Positions 31,162 to 40,408 of a DNA stretch of 64,000 nucleotides are shown piece after piece (positions within the stretch are counted from its first letter, which is position 1; every line of letters starts with the position of its first letter). Location: positions 1 to 64,000 of the forward strand of contig JBHJMN010000017.1 in NCBI GenBank assembly GCA_042219835.1. The letters run 5' to 3'. Under the pieces are notes generated by a model. The model was given only the letters and a program-made list of their open reading frames with translations. It was not told the origin of the DNA and ran no database searches. Position numbers and translations under genes: made by a program. The stretch comes from Paenibacillus_G elgii_A (GTDB lineage: Bacteria > Bacillota > Bacilli > Paenibacillales > NBRC-103111).

Positions 31162-32367
31162 TCATCTCCCCTTTCCGAGACGATCCGCAACGAGCGCAAG
31201 CAATCTGGCCGCGACTTGTCCTTTCGACATCAGGGGCAGCGCTTCAACCAGCCCCCCGGAATCGTAAATCCGTACGACGTTCGTATCCGTGCTGAAGCCC
31301 GCCCCTTCCATCGTCACGTCGTTGGCTACCAGCAGATCGCAGCGCTTCTTCTTCAGCTTTTCCTGTGCAAACGTCTCCAAATGCTGCGTTTCGGCCGCAA
31401 AACCGACGAGAAGCTGCGACGGCTTTTTCCGTTCGCCGACCGCTTGCGCGATATCCGGATTTTTCACCAGCCGCATCGTCATTTCGTCTTCGTTTTTCTT
31501 GATTTTGTGCTCCGCCTGCTCAACAGGCCGGTAATCGGCCACAGCCGCCGCCTTGATAATTACATCCTGCTCGGGCAGCCGGGAAAGGACCGCCTCCATC
31601 ATCTCCAGTGCGGATTCGACTTTAACCACGGTCACGCCGGCGGGCGCAGCAATTGAAACCTTGCCCGTGACGAGCGTCACGTTCGCCCCCATCCGCTTCG
31701 CTTCCTCAGCGATCGCATACCCCATTTTGCCCGAGGAATCGTTGGTCAAATACCGGACGGGGTCAATCCGTTCCACCGTCGCGCCGGCCGTAATCAGAAC
31801 ATGCTTGCCTTCGAGCAGCCGCTTCTCTTGAAAAAAGCGTTCGATCGCAGCCACGATCTCTTCCGGCTCCGCCAGGCGGCCCTTGCCCACGTAGCCGCAA
31901 GCCAGCTGACCGGTACCCGGCTCAATGAACCGGACGCCGCGTTCCGCAAGCTTCTGCATATTCGCCTGCACCGCAGGGTGCGCGTACATATGTACATTCA
32001 TGGCGGGAGCTACGAGAATCGGCGCCGTGGTAGCCAATAGCGTCGTGCTGAGCATATCGTCGGCAAGGCCTAGCGCAATTTTGCCGATGACGTTGGCGGT
32101 GGCCGGGGCGATCACGACGACGTCCGCCCTGTCGGCCAGATCGATGTGCGATACGACGGAAGCGTCCTTTTCGTCGAACGTATCGACGATGACGTCGTGT
32201 CTCGACAACGTTTGGAACGTTAGCGGCGCCACAAATTGGGTCGCCGATTCCGTCATGATTACCCGCACGTCGGCTCCCGCCTGCGCCAGCTTGCTGCACA
32301 CCGCCGCCGCTTTGTAAGCGGCAATGCCGCCGCTGACCCCGAGCAAGACCGTTTTTCCGTTCAACAT
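31162..32367 (-). CDS. coaBC: Bifunctional phosphopantothenoylcysteine decarboxylase/phosphopantothenate-cysteine ligase
   Basis: 401 residues, two enzymes of coenzyme A synthesis in one chain. The CoaC flavoprotein half (1-190) has GVSGGIAAYKAA, the His of SHIDLADRAD, VAPAMNVHMY and the catalytic Cys in GTGQLACGYVGKGRLAEP. The CoaB half (about 195-401) has HVLITAGATVERIDPVRYLT, KMGYAIAEEA and AAVADYRP. It is placed between rpoZ and priA as in B. subtilis yloI. Confidence 0.97.
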   Translation of the reverse strand: MLNGKTVLLGVSGGIAAYKAAAVCSKLAQAGADVRVIMTESATQFVAPLTFQTLSRHDVIVDTFDEKDASVVSHIDLADRADVVVIAPATANVIGKIALGLADDMLSTTLLATTAPILVAPAMNVHMYAHPAVQANMQKLAERGVRFIEPGTGQLACGYVGKGRLAEPEEIVAAIERFFQEKRLLEGKHVLITAGATVERIDPVRYLTNDSSGKMGYAIAEEAKRMGANVTLVTGKVSIAAPAGVTVVKVESALEMMEAVLSRLPEQDVIIKAAAVADYRPVEQAEHKIKKNEDEMTMRLVKNPDIAQAVGERKKPSQLLVGFAAETQHLETFAQEKLKKKRCDLLVANDVTMEGAGFSTDTNVVRIYDSGGLVEALPLMSKGQVAARLLALVADRLGKGR

Positions 32368-32442
32368 GGGGCTTCGCTCCTTTCCCTTACAGGCAATGAA
32401 TCGTATCCTTGCGAAAAAAATAACAACCGCGAGGGTTGTTGT

Positions 32443-32658
32443 TTACTTTAAGGATTCTTTGTTTTGCAATTTCTCGTAGGAAATATGGTCTTCGTAGATT
32501 TCTTCCAAAGCCAGACCTACATATTTATGCGACTTCTTCTGTTTCACTTCGGATTTGGAACCGTCGCGCAGCATGCGCGCCCGTTTAGCTGCCGCTACCA
32601 CGAGCGAATACTTGCTGTCTACCTTGTCCAAAAGTCTGTCGATTGAAGGATACAACAT
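32443..32658 (-). CDS. rpoZ: RNA polymerase omega subunit
   Basis: 71 residues: MLYPSIDRLLDKVDSKYSLV, AAAKRARMLRDG and KYVGLALEEIYEDHI are the omega signature. It supports beta-prime folding and assembly. Its ATG follows the gmk stop directly (TAAATG), so the two are coupled. Confidence 0.97.
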   Translation of the reverse strand: MLYPSIDRLLDKVDSKYSLVVAAAKRARMLRDGSKSEVKQKKSHKYVGLALEEIYEDHISYEKLQNKESLK

Positions 32659-33300
32659 TTATTTTTTCACCTCAGCCATCCAATGTTGAATTTTGGAAAC
32701 CATCCGATCTTTGCGGCAGTGCTCCGCCGTCAAAATGCTGCGGATGCGGGAACAGGCGAGGTCTACTTGATCGTTGACGATCGCATAATCGTAATGCTCC
32801 ATCATCGCGATCTCGTTGACCGCCACCGACATGCGGTTGCGAATCGTTTCCTCGGATTCCGTGCCGCGTCCGACGATACGGCTTTCAAGCTCCGGCAGCG
32901 ACGGAGGCAGCAGAAAAATGAATACCCCTTCCGGGAACTTCTGCTTCACCTTTAGCGCACCCTGCACTTCGATTTCCAAAATAATGTCTTTGCCTGTATT
33001 CAGCGTGTCTTCTACAAACTTGCGCGGCGTCCCGTAATAATTGCCTACGTATTCCGCCCATTCCAGCATCTGGTCTTGCTCAATCATCTGCCGGAATTGT
33101 TCTCTGGTCTTAAAAAAATAATTGACCCCATCCGTTTCGCCCTGCCGCGGAGCCCGCGTTGTCGCGGAGACCGAATACACGATATCCGTCGTGCAGCTCC
33201 GCAGCGCTTTACAGACGGTACCCTTGCCGACGCCGGAAGGGCCGGAAAGCACGATTAAGATTCCTTTATCCGCAGGGGTATATCCTACATTACTCGTCAT
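32659..33300 (-). CDS. gmk: Guanylate kinase
   Basis: 213 residues. It converts GMP to GDP. P-loop GPSGVGKGTVCKAL, the GMP-binding STRAPR equivalent SATTRAPRQGETDGVNYFF, and WAEYVGNYYGTP and LEIEVQGALKVKQKFPE are all present. It starts at ATG 33300, which overlaps the end of remA by 11 bases; AAGGA lies 8 bases upstream inside remA. The open frame extends further upstream only as overlap with remA. Confidence 0.97.
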   Translation of the reverse strand: MTSNVGYTPADKGILIVLSGPSGVGKGTVCKALRSCTTDIVYSVSATTRAPRQGETDGVNYFFKTREQFRQMIEQDQMLEWAEYVGNYYGTPRKFVEDTLNTGKDIILEIEVQGALKVKQKFPEGVFIFLLPPSLPELESRIVGRGTESEETIRNRMSVAVNEIAMMEHYDYAIVNDQVDLACSRIRSILTAEHCRKDRMVSKIQHWMAEVKK

Positions 33301-33550
33301 GATCATCGTCCTTATTGGAAAGTCGATGCGCCACCGTTTCCGGCTGTACCGCAGACAAAATAACATGATCGCTGTCCGTGATAATGACGGCGCGGGTGCG
33401 GCGACCGTAAGTCGCATCGATCAGCATATGGCGGTCGCGCGCTTCTTGGATGATCCGTTTGATCGGTGCCGATTCCGGGCTGACAATGGAAATGATTCGA
33501 TTCGCAGATACGATATTCCCGAAACCGATGTTGATTAGTTTGATCGCCAT
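33290..33550 (-). CDS. remA: Extracellular matrix regulator RemA (DUF370)
   Basis: 86 residues: IKLINIGFGNIVSANRIISI, PIKRIIQEARDRHMLIDATY and GRRTRAVIITDSDHVILSA match RemA. In B. subtilis it is a DNA-binding activator of biofilm matrix and osmoprotection genes, working as an oligomeric ring. It lies between yicC and gmk, the conserved place, and overlaps gmk. Confidence 0.97.
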   Translation of the reverse strand: MAIKLINIGFGNIVSANRIISIVSPESAPIKRIIQEARDRHMLIDATYGRRTRAVIITDSDHVILSAVQPETVAHRLSNKDDDHDE

Positions 33551-33583
33551 GTTATAGGTTCCCCCTGGAACTTTCTTTTAAAA

Positions 33584-34480
33584 TTACTCGATATTTTGAA
33601 TCTGCTCCCGCATTTTTTCAAGCTCCGCTTTCATGTCGACCACCACGGCGGCCAACTGGGCGTGATTCGCTTTGGAACCGATCGTATTCGCTTCCCGATT
33701 CATCTCCTGAACGAGAAAATCGAGCTTGCGGCCCACCGGCTCGGAAGACTTCAGCAGTTCCCGGAACTGCTTGCAATGGCTTTGCAGACGGGTCAGCTCT
33801 TCGGCGATGCTGGCGCGGTCGGCGAAGACGGCGATCTCCATCGCAAGCCGCTGCTCGTCCGGAGGCGCTTGCTGCAAAAGCTCTTCGATCCGTGCGCGGA
33901 GCTTGCCGGCGTAGTCTTGGACCACTTGAGGCGCGATTCCCGACGCAGCGCTGCAATATTGCTCCATCGTCCCGATACGCTGCATCAGATCGTTCTGAAG
34001 AAAGGCGCCTTCCTTCTCGCGCATATCCGAAAGCTCCCCAGCCGCTTCCGCTGCGCAGGCAACGAGCGCCGCTTCCATCCGTTCCTCGGCCATCTCCTGA
34101 TTCTGCCCGATCTCAACCAGGCCGGGAATGGCAAGCAAGTCGCGCAGGCTCAGCTCGTCCTTGAGGGATAACCGCTCCCGCAGCTGTTCGGCCGCCTGGA
34201 CGTAGCCCATCGCCAAGCTCCAATTGATCTCGACGGCTTGCGGTACGTCGCGGTCGCGTTCCAGCGTAACGAACACATCGACGCGCCCGCGCCTTACATG
34301 CTGCTGAACGGCGGCTTTAACCGCGTTCTCGTAACGGGCAAATTCCCGGGGCATCCGTACCACGATCTCGCAGTAACGGTGATTGACCGATTTAAGGTCA
34401 ATCTGGATCCGGAAGCCGTCCGTCGTACGTGCGGCTTGTCCGAAGCCGGTCATACTGATGACTATGGCCTTCACATCCAT
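33584..34480 (-). CDS. yicC: YicC-family endoribonuclease
   Basis: 298 residues. ISMTGFGQAARTTDGFRIQI and LKSVNHRYCEIVVRMPREFA open the N-terminal domain. The C-terminal DUF1732 part (ETIGSK-like REANTIGSKANHAQL, VVDMKAELEKMREQIQNIE) is complete. YicC proteins are metal-dependent endoribonucleases in E. coli and B. subtilis (YloC). I keep ATG 34480 because AGGAT precedes it by about 5 bases; the internal ATG 34453 starts directly at MTGFG but lacks a site. Confidence 0.93.
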   Translation of the reverse strand: MDVKAIVISMTGFGQAARTTDGFRIQIDLKSVNHRYCEIVVRMPREFARYENAVKAAVQQHVRRGRVDVFVTLERDRDVPQAVEINWSLAMGYVQAAEQLRERLSLKDELSLRDLLAIPGLVEIGQNQEMAEERMEAALVACAAEAAGELSDMREKEGAFLQNDLMQRIGTMEQYCSAASGIAPQVVQDYAGKLRARIEELLQQAPPDEQRLAMEIAVFADRASIAEELTRLQSHCKQFRELLKSSEPVGRKLDFLVQEMNREANTIGSKANHAQLAAVVVDMKAELEKMREQIQNIE

Positions 34481-34494
34481 TATCCTATTCTAAT

Positions 34495-36414
34495 TCATTT
34501 TGATAGTGGGTACAAGTGGGAATCAAGCCGCTGCGCTTTCTCCCAAACGTACTCCGTCAGCTGTACGGTCATCTCGTAGGCAAGGAACGGCGTCATCAGG
34601 TAAATTCCTTTAAAATAACACATTGCCGCATCGAGAAGTTCCTTGGCGATCTGCACGCCCACGGCCCGTCCTTCCTCGCCCTTGAGTCCGTTCATCCGCT
34701 GCCGGACTTCGTCCGATAACTGAATGCCCGGAACCTCGTTATGCAGGTATTCGGCGTTGCCCCCGCTGGCGAGCGGCATAATGCCGATGAAGATCGGAAC
34801 ATCCAGATGCTTTGTCGCCTCATACACCTTCTCGATCAGCTCCGCATTATAGACAGGCTGAGTCATGATATAATCCGCGCCGGACTCGATTTTGCGCTCA
34901 AGCCGCTGCACCGCTTTATCCAAGTGCTTGACGTTGGGATTGAAGGCGGCGCCGACGACGAAATTCGCTTTCTTCTTTAGCGACTTGCCGGAAAAAGCGA
35001 TTCCCTCGTTTAACTGCTTGATCATCCGGATGATCTCGAACGAAGTCAGATCGTATACGGAGCTCGAACCCGGCAAATCGCCAAACTTGGCCGGATCGCC
35101 CGTCACGGCCAGCACATGGTCGATGCCGAGCGCATGCAGCCCCATCATATGCGATTGGGTGCCAATCATGTTGCGGTCCCGGCAGGCGATATGAATGAGC
35201 GGCTTCATGCCGATTCTCTCTTTCACCAGACTGCCGAGCGCCAAATTGCTCATTCGTGTGACGGCGAGCGAATTGTCCGCCATCGTCAGTGCGTCGACCC
35301 CGGCATTTTTGAGCGCCTGCGCCCCCTGCATGAATTTCTCGATGTCCAGATCACGTGGCGGGTCAAGCTCCACGATGACGGTATAGCGCTCCTTCGCTAG
35401 CTCGACGAGATTTGGCTCCGGAGCGGGAGGCGACGATACGGGCTGCAGGAGCGGCACATTACGGCCGCTCTCGCTTCTGCCGCCGACTTCCTGCAGCAAG
35501 CGCAAAGCATTCGGATCGGGCGTATAGTTCTGAAGCGACTGTGCCATGGCGGCGGTATGCTCGGGCGTCGTGCCGCAGCAGCCGCCGACGATCCGCGCCC
35601 CCAGGTCGACGAATTTCCGGGCGGTTTGTCCAAAATATTGCGGAGTCGCCGCGTAAGTGTATCGTCCGTCCACGTAGTCGGCGATCCCTGCGTTCGGGAA
35701 TACCGAAATCGGCGGCGCACCCTCCATGCTGGCGACCCGCTGGAGCGAACGCATCAGCCCGTTTGGACCGCTCCGGCAGTTAAAACCGATCACGTCCGCC
35801 CCGGCCGCCGTCAGCATGCGGAACGCTTCCGTCAGCAGGATGCCGTCATGCGTCGAGCCCGTGCCTTCGGTGGCAAACTGGCAAATGACCGGGAGCTCGC
35901 TGACCTTGCGGATCAGCTTCAGCGCGATCAACATTTCCTCCAGATCGTAGAACGACTCGAGCAGCAGCCCATCCACCGGCGTATCGACAAGCACCTCGAT
36001 TTGGTCGCGGAAATCTTCCTTGATCTTGGCGGTGCGGACATTTTTGCGTTTGCCTGCCCGGATCGAGCCGATGGAGCCGACGATATAGGCATCGTCCCCA
36101 ACCGCTTTTCTGGCCAGCTCGACGCCGGCGCGGTTGATCGCCTCCATCTCCTGCTCCAGCCCGTATTTGGACAGCTTTTCGCGGTTCGCCGAAAACGTAT
36201 TGGTTTCGATTAAGCGCGCGCCCGCTTCATAATAGCGCCGATGCACATCCATAATGACATCGGGCTTCAGCAAATTTAATTCTTCATAAGAAATGCCGAC
36301 AGGAAAACCCATCTGGTACAGGTACGTCCCCATGGCCCCGTCCCCTACCAGCACCTGACGTCTGAGCGCTTCTCGCAAATCCGGTTTCACTAACGGCATC
36401 TCCCTTCTCTCCAT
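34495..36414 (-). CDS. yitJ: Bifunctional homocysteine S-methyltransferase/methylenetetrahydrofolate reductase (YitJ)
   Basis: 639 residues, fusing a zinc homocysteine methyltransferase (about 1-300; LVGDGAMGTYLYQ, zinc Cys in GFNCRSGP and the pair in GGCCGTTPEHT) to a MetF-type flavin reductase (about 345-620; VELDPPRD, HIACRDRN, VTGDPAKFGD, DYIMTQPVYN). It links folate one-carbon flow to methionine synthesis. In B. subtilis yitJ is alone behind a SAM (S-box) riboswitch. Here it sits inside an operon 8 bases after dapF, with no room for a riboswitch. Starts at 36399 (ATG) or 36390 (GTG) are possible. Confidence 0.95.
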   Translation of the reverse strand: MERREMPLVKPDLREALRRQVLVGDGAMGTYLYQMGFPVGISYEELNLLKPDVIMDVHRRYYEAGARLIETNTFSANREKLSKYGLEQEMEAINRAGVELARKAVGDDAYIVGSIGSIRAGKRKNVRTAKIKEDFRDQIEVLVDTPVDGLLLESFYDLEEMLIALKLIRKVSELPVICQFATEGTGSTHDGILLTEAFRMLTAAGADVIGFNCRSGPNGLMRSLQRVASMEGAPPISVFPNAGIADYVDGRYTYAATPQYFGQTARKFVDLGARIVGGCCGTTPEHTAAMAQSLQNYTPDPNALRLLQEVGGRSESGRNVPLLQPVSSPPAPEPNLVELAKERYTVIVELDPPRDLDIEKFMQGAQALKNAGVDALTMADNSLAVTRMSNLALGSLVKERIGMKPLIHIACRDRNMIGTQSHMMGLHALGIDHVLAVTGDPAKFGDLPGSSSVYDLTSFEIIRMIKQLNEGIAFSGKSLKKKANFVVGAAFNPNVKHLDKAVQRLERKIESGADYIMTQPVYNAELIEKVYEATKHLDVPIFIGIMPLASGGNAEYLHNEVPGIQLSDEVRQRMNGLKGEEGRAVGVQIAKELLDAAMCYFKGIYLMTPFLAYEMTVQLTEYVWEKAQRLDSHLYPLSK

Positions 36415-36422
36415 GATGAACC

Positions 36423-37259
36423 TTACAGCGTTCCTTTAAACACGATTTCCGCCGGTCCCGTCATATAGACTCGATTATCTGATTCATTCCATTCGATACG
36501 AAGCTCGCCGCCTTTTAAGGAAATGACCGCTTCCCGGTCCATTTGTCCGGTTAGCACTCCGGCCACCAGCGTGGCGCAGGCGCCCGTTCCGCAGGCGAGT
36601 GTCGGGCCTGCGCCGCGTTCCCATACCCGCATATCAGCGTAATCGCGCCTCTGGACCGTCGCAAACTCTACATTTATTTTACGTGGAAACAGCGCGTGCG
36701 TTTCGAGCTTCGGGCCCCAAGCGTACAAATCCACTCCAATGGCATCCTCGACAAAAATGACGCAGTGAGGGTTGCCCATCGACACGGCGGTGAACCGGAA
36801 TTCGCGTCCGTCGACGGCGACCGGATACCTGATGACCTGCGGCTCGTCGACCGTCGTAGGAATTTCGAGCCCGTTCAATACCGGCGTGCCCATATCGACG
36901 CGTACCGCAGCCACGCGCCCTTCCTTGACCATCAGCTGCACCGCCTGCGCACCGGCTCCGATCGTTTCGATCGTCAGCTCGGTTTTGTCCCGGGGAACAA
37001 GCTCGTGATCGTAAATATATTTGGCCGCACAACGGATGGCGTTGCCGCATTGCTCCGCCTCCGAGCCGTCGGAATTGATGATTCGCATCATATAATCCGC
37101 TTTTGCCGAAGGAAGCAGGTAGACAAGACCGTCCGCGCCGATGCCGAAATGGCGGTCGCACAACCGGAGCGCTTGCTCGGATGCGTCCGCAGGCAGCTCC
37201 TTGTGGCCATGCAAGACAATAAAATCGTTGCCTAACCCTTGCATTTTCGTGAAGTTCAT
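36423..37259 (-). CDS. dapF: Diaminopimelate epimerase
   Basis: 278 residues. It interconverts LL- and meso-diaminopimelate for lysine and peptidoglycan. The two catalytic cysteines are in GNAIRCAAKYIYD and LACGTGACATLVAG; KMQGLGNDFIVL opens the N-terminal half-barrel. I start at ATG 37259 because GGGAG lies 8 bases before it; two further in-frame ATGs at 37265 and 37274 are poorer. It heads the long minus-strand gene array behind its own predicted promoter. Confidence 0.97.
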   Translation of the reverse strand: MNFTKMQGLGNDFIVLHGHKELPADASEQALRLCDRHFGIGADGLVYLLPSAKADYMMRIINSDGSEAEQCGNAIRCAAKYIYDHELVPRDKTELTIETIGAGAQAVQLMVKEGRVAAVRVDMGTPVLNGLEIPTTVDEPQVIRYPVAVDGREFRFTAVSMGNPHCVIFVEDAIGVDLYAWGPKLETHALFPRKINVEFATVQRRDYADMRVWERGAGPTLACGTGACATLVAGVLTGQMDREAVISLKGGELRIEWNESDNRVYMTGPAEIVFKGTL

Positions 37260-37292
37260 CGTCATTGCTCCCATTTCAGCGTTTTACACCCT

Positions 37293-37323
37293 ACTATATC
37301 GCAAATTCTCAGCTATGCATAGC
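37293..37323 (-). promoter_or_regulatory. Predicted dapF promoter region with a 12-bp palindrome
   Basis: A -10-like TATAGT (37298-37293) is preceded by the perfect palindrome GCTATGCATAGC (37312-37323), which would cover the spacer and -35 side. No good -35 hexamer is seen. Confidence 0.35.
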
Positions 37324-37354
37324 GGCTCCGCAAAATTTTATCCGAATTTGGGCG

Positions 37355-37402
37355 AAAATGCAAATAGCCGAACCCTCTGCTTTCGCAGGGGTCCGGCTCC
37401 CG
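37355..37402 (-). terminator. Terminator of the Ca2+-ATPase gene
   Basis: On the minus strand GAGCCGGACCCCTGC-gaaa-GCAGAGGGTTCGGCT folds as an imperfect 13-14 bp stem, followed by ATTTGCATTTT. Confidence 0.7.
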
Positions 37403-37408
37403 TACCCT

Positions 37409-40201
37409 TTACCGGGCGACCGGCTTCATCGTCTTTGCCCCGCCGCCTCCGTAAGACGCGGGCTTGCGTTTCCGCGGCTTGCTCATTAGGCTTCCGATGC
37501 CCATCAGGAATGTCGGAATACCCGCAAATACGAGCACAAGCACCCAATCCGCAACACCGAGCGGCACTGTCTTGAAAATCGGCTGAAGCTTCTCGACATA
37601 AAGCACCGGCAGCATCAGCAGCAGCGAAGAGACGACCGCCATGACAAGCCACTTGTTCTGAAGCGGGTTCCGGTGGAAAATCGAGCGCGAGCTGCGGCAG
37701 TCGAACACGTGAATAAGCTGCGCCATCACCAGCGTGACGAAAGCGACCGTCTGCGCCTTGACAAGCGAGCCTGGGCCGTCCCCGCCCTGCTTGAGCGTAA
37801 TGTAGAACGACGCCAGGGTGCACAGTCCGATCAGAATGCCGCGGCTAATAATTTTCCACCCGAGACGGCGAGCGAAAATATTTTCTTTGGCCAGGCGGGG
37901 CTTCTGCTGCATCAGATCTTTTTCCGCCTGATCCACGCCGAGCGCCATGGCCGGCAGGCCGTCCGTCACGAGATTGACCCATAAAATCTGAATCGGCACC
38001 AGCGGCAGCGGCAGCCCGGCCAGCATGGCGAGAAACATCGTCAATATTTCGCCGACATTCGAAGCGAGCAAGTAGCGGATAAATTTGCGGATATTTTCGT
38101 AAATCCCGCGTCCTTCCTCGATAGCCGAGACGATCGTGGCAAAATTATCGTCGCTGAGCACCAGCGCAGACGCTTCCTTAGATACATCCGTCCCGCTGAT
38201 CCCCATCGCGATGCCGATGTCCGCCGCCTTAATCGCCGGCGCGTCGTTCACGCCGTCGCCGGTCATTGCCACGACGTGGCCTTGGCGCTGCAGCGATTTG
38301 ACGATGCGCAGCTTATGCTCCGGAGACACGCGCGCATAAACGTACACCTCGCCGATCCGCTTATCGAGGTCGTCGTCGCTCATCGCGCTAAGCTGCTGGC
38401 CGTTCAAAGCAAGGCCATCCTGCGGCAGAATGCCGATCTGTCTAGCGATGGCCTCCGCCGTCGTCTGATGGTCGCCGGTGATCATGACCGTTCTGATGCC
38501 CGCCTTGCGGCATTTGAGAATCGCTTCCCGCGCTTCTTTGCGCGGCGGGTCAATCATCCCGGTCAGACCGACGAAAACAAGCTGGCTTTCCACCGTCGTC
38601 TCTTCCTCGCTCCGTTCCGTCGGTTTCAAATCGCGGTAAGCCAGACCGAGCACGCGGAGCGCATTTTTGGCCATCCCTTCGTTCGCGGCCATCACCTTCT
38701 GCTTGAGCGTCGGAGTGAACGGGATGACTTTGTCGTCCCACAGCACGTAAGCGCACTGCTGCATCAAGACGTCGGGCGCTCCCTTCGTGCAGACCATCCG
38801 GCCGCCCTGATGCTCGACGATGACCGACATCCGCTTGCGCTCCGAGTCGAACGGGAACTCCAGGACGCGCCGGTACAAGCCTCCGAGCGATTGCTGCGTG
38901 ACGCCGGCTTTGGCCCCGAGCACGACAAGCGCTCCCTCCGTCGGATCGCCATTGATGCTCCACACGCTCTCCGTCTCGCCGTCCGGCTGCTTTTTCTTGG
39001 ACTCCGTCCGCTCCTCCCGCAGCTCCGCGTTGTTGCAGAGGACGGAAACCTGCAGCAGCCGGCGCAGCATCTGGTTTTTCCGCATATCGACGTGCTGCCC
39101 CTGCTTCAAAATTTCGCCGCGCGGGTCGTAACCGTTCCCCGTCACCTCAAGCAGGTCGCCGCCCGTCCACAAGTGCGTCACGGACATTTTATTTTGTGTC
39201 AGCGTGCCGGTTTTGTCCGAGCAGATGACCGAAGCGCAGCCGAGCGTCTCGACGGAAGGCAGCTTGCGGACGATCGCCTTGCGCTGAATCATGCGCTGTA
39301 CCCCAAGCGCCAGCGCGATGGTTACGATCGCCGGCAGCCCTTCCGGAATCGCGGCGACCGCCAGGCTCACCCCGGCGAGGAACATGCCGTATGGCTCTTG
39401 TCCGTGCAGAATGCCCGCAACCACGACCATCACCGTCAACGCCAGCGCGACGACGATCAATATTTTGCCGAGCTGCTCAAGCCGGTGCTGCAAAGGCGTC
39501 TCGGTGGCTTCGGTGTTTTGGATCAGGTCGGCGATCTTGCCCATCTCCGTCGCCATGCCGGTACGGACCACGACTCCTTTGGCCGTTCCCCGCGTCAGCA
39601 TCGTTCCCATAAAGCCTACATTGCGCTGGTCCCCCAGTGGAATATCTTCACCCTCCAGCGACTCCGTATGTTTGGCGACCGGTACGGATTCCCCGGTCAG
39701 TGCGGACTCTTCCGCATAAAGGCCGTTCGTCTCAATGAACCTGACGTCCGCTGGCACCCGGTCGCCGCTTTCCAACACGACGATATCCCCGGGAACCAGC
39801 CATCGTGCCGGTATGAGCTCCAATTGGCCCTCCCGCAGCACCTTGGCGTTCGGCGCCGACAGCTCCTTCAGCGCCCGCAGCGATCGTTCCGCCCGGAATT
39901 CCTGCACGAACCCAAGAATACCGTTCATGATAATAATCGCAATGATCGCGACCGCGTCCAAATATTCGCCCAGCAGACCCGAGACGAGCGTCGCTCCGGC
40001 GAGCACGAGCACCATGAAGTCTTTGAATTGGTTCAAAAACAGCGTCACGGGAGACACGCCTTGTCCTTCCGCCAGCTCGTTTTTGCCGTATGCGGCCAGA
40101 CGCTTTTCCGATTCCTCCATAGTCAGCCCTTTTGAAGGCTCTGTCCCGGACGACTGCAGGGTTTCTTCCGTCGACATTTGATACCACTTCTTCTGACTCA
40201 T
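37409..40201 (-). CDS. yloB: P-type Ca2+-transporting ATPase (SERCA-like, YloB)
   Basis: 930 residues with about ten membrane helices. Phosphorylation site CSDKTGTLTQN, actuator loop SALTGESVPVAKH, hinge TGDGVNDAPAIKAADIG. Calcium sites of the P2A type: AAIPEGLPAIV in M4 and NLVTDGLPAMALG in M6. It exports Ca2+ at the cost of ATP; B. subtilis YloB is expressed in sporulation. The basic Gly-rich C-terminal tail (RKRKPASYGGGG) is unusual. ATG 40201 is preceded by GGGAGGG. It is divergent from rqcH, matching the yloA-yloB neighbourhood but with opposite orientation of the pair. Confidence 0.95.
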   Translation of the reverse strand: MSQKKWYQMSTEETLQSSGTEPSKGLTMEESEKRLAAYGKNELAEGQGVSPVTLFLNQFKDFMVLVLAGATLVSGLLGEYLDAVAIIAIIIMNGILGFVQEFRAERSLRALKELSAPNAKVLREGQLELIPARWLVPGDIVVLESGDRVPADVRFIETNGLYAEESALTGESVPVAKHTESLEGEDIPLGDQRNVGFMGTMLTRGTAKGVVVRTGMATEMGKIADLIQNTEATETPLQHRLEQLGKILIVVALALTVMVVVAGILHGQEPYGMFLAGVSLAVAAIPEGLPAIVTIALALGVQRMIQRKAIVRKLPSVETLGCASVICSDKTGTLTQNKMSVTHLWTGGDLLEVTGNGYDPRGEILKQGQHVDMRKNQMLRRLLQVSVLCNNAELREERTESKKKQPDGETESVWSINGDPTEGALVVLGAKAGVTQQSLGGLYRRVLEFPFDSERKRMSVIVEHQGGRMVCTKGAPDVLMQQCAYVLWDDKVIPFTPTLKQKVMAANEGMAKNALRVLGLAYRDLKPTERSEEETTVESQLVFVGLTGMIDPPRKEAREAILKCRKAGIRTVMITGDHQTTAEAIARQIGILPQDGLALNGQQLSAMSDDDLDKRIGEVYVYARVSPEHKLRIVKSLQRQGHVVAMTGDGVNDAPAIKAADIGIAMGISGTDVSKEASALVLSDDNFATIVSAIEEGRGIYENIRKFIRYLLASNVGEILTMFLAMLAGLPLPLVPIQILWVNLVTDGLPAMALGVDQAEKDLMQQKPRLAKENIFARRLGWKIISRGILIGLCTLASFYITLKQGGDGPGSLVKAQTVAFVTLVMAQLIHVFDCRSSRSIFHRNPLQNKWLVMAVVSSLLLMLPVLYVEKLQPIFKTVPLGVADWVLVLVFAGIPTFLMGIGSLMSKPRKRKPASYGGGGAKTMKPVAR

Positions 40202-40408
40202 CTGCTTTTTCCCTCCCAAAAGGTTGTCTATGCTAAATGTATTCAGACAAGCTGGAAATTAGCACCTGGAAAGGAACGCCGGGGCCGCCTCCTATCGGAG
40301 CGGCAGACGCATGCGGACCCGACGACTTAAAATTTGCTTTAAAATATGGCATGATAGAGGGTAGCACTCAAAAATCGCTTTTGCGCATGAAGAATGGAGT
40401 TGTCCCGC

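Noticed and set aside
38276..40135. 619-codon plus-strand ORF
   Set aside because: Antisense shadow of the Ca2+-ATPase gene, whose minus-strand product carries every P-type ATPase motif.
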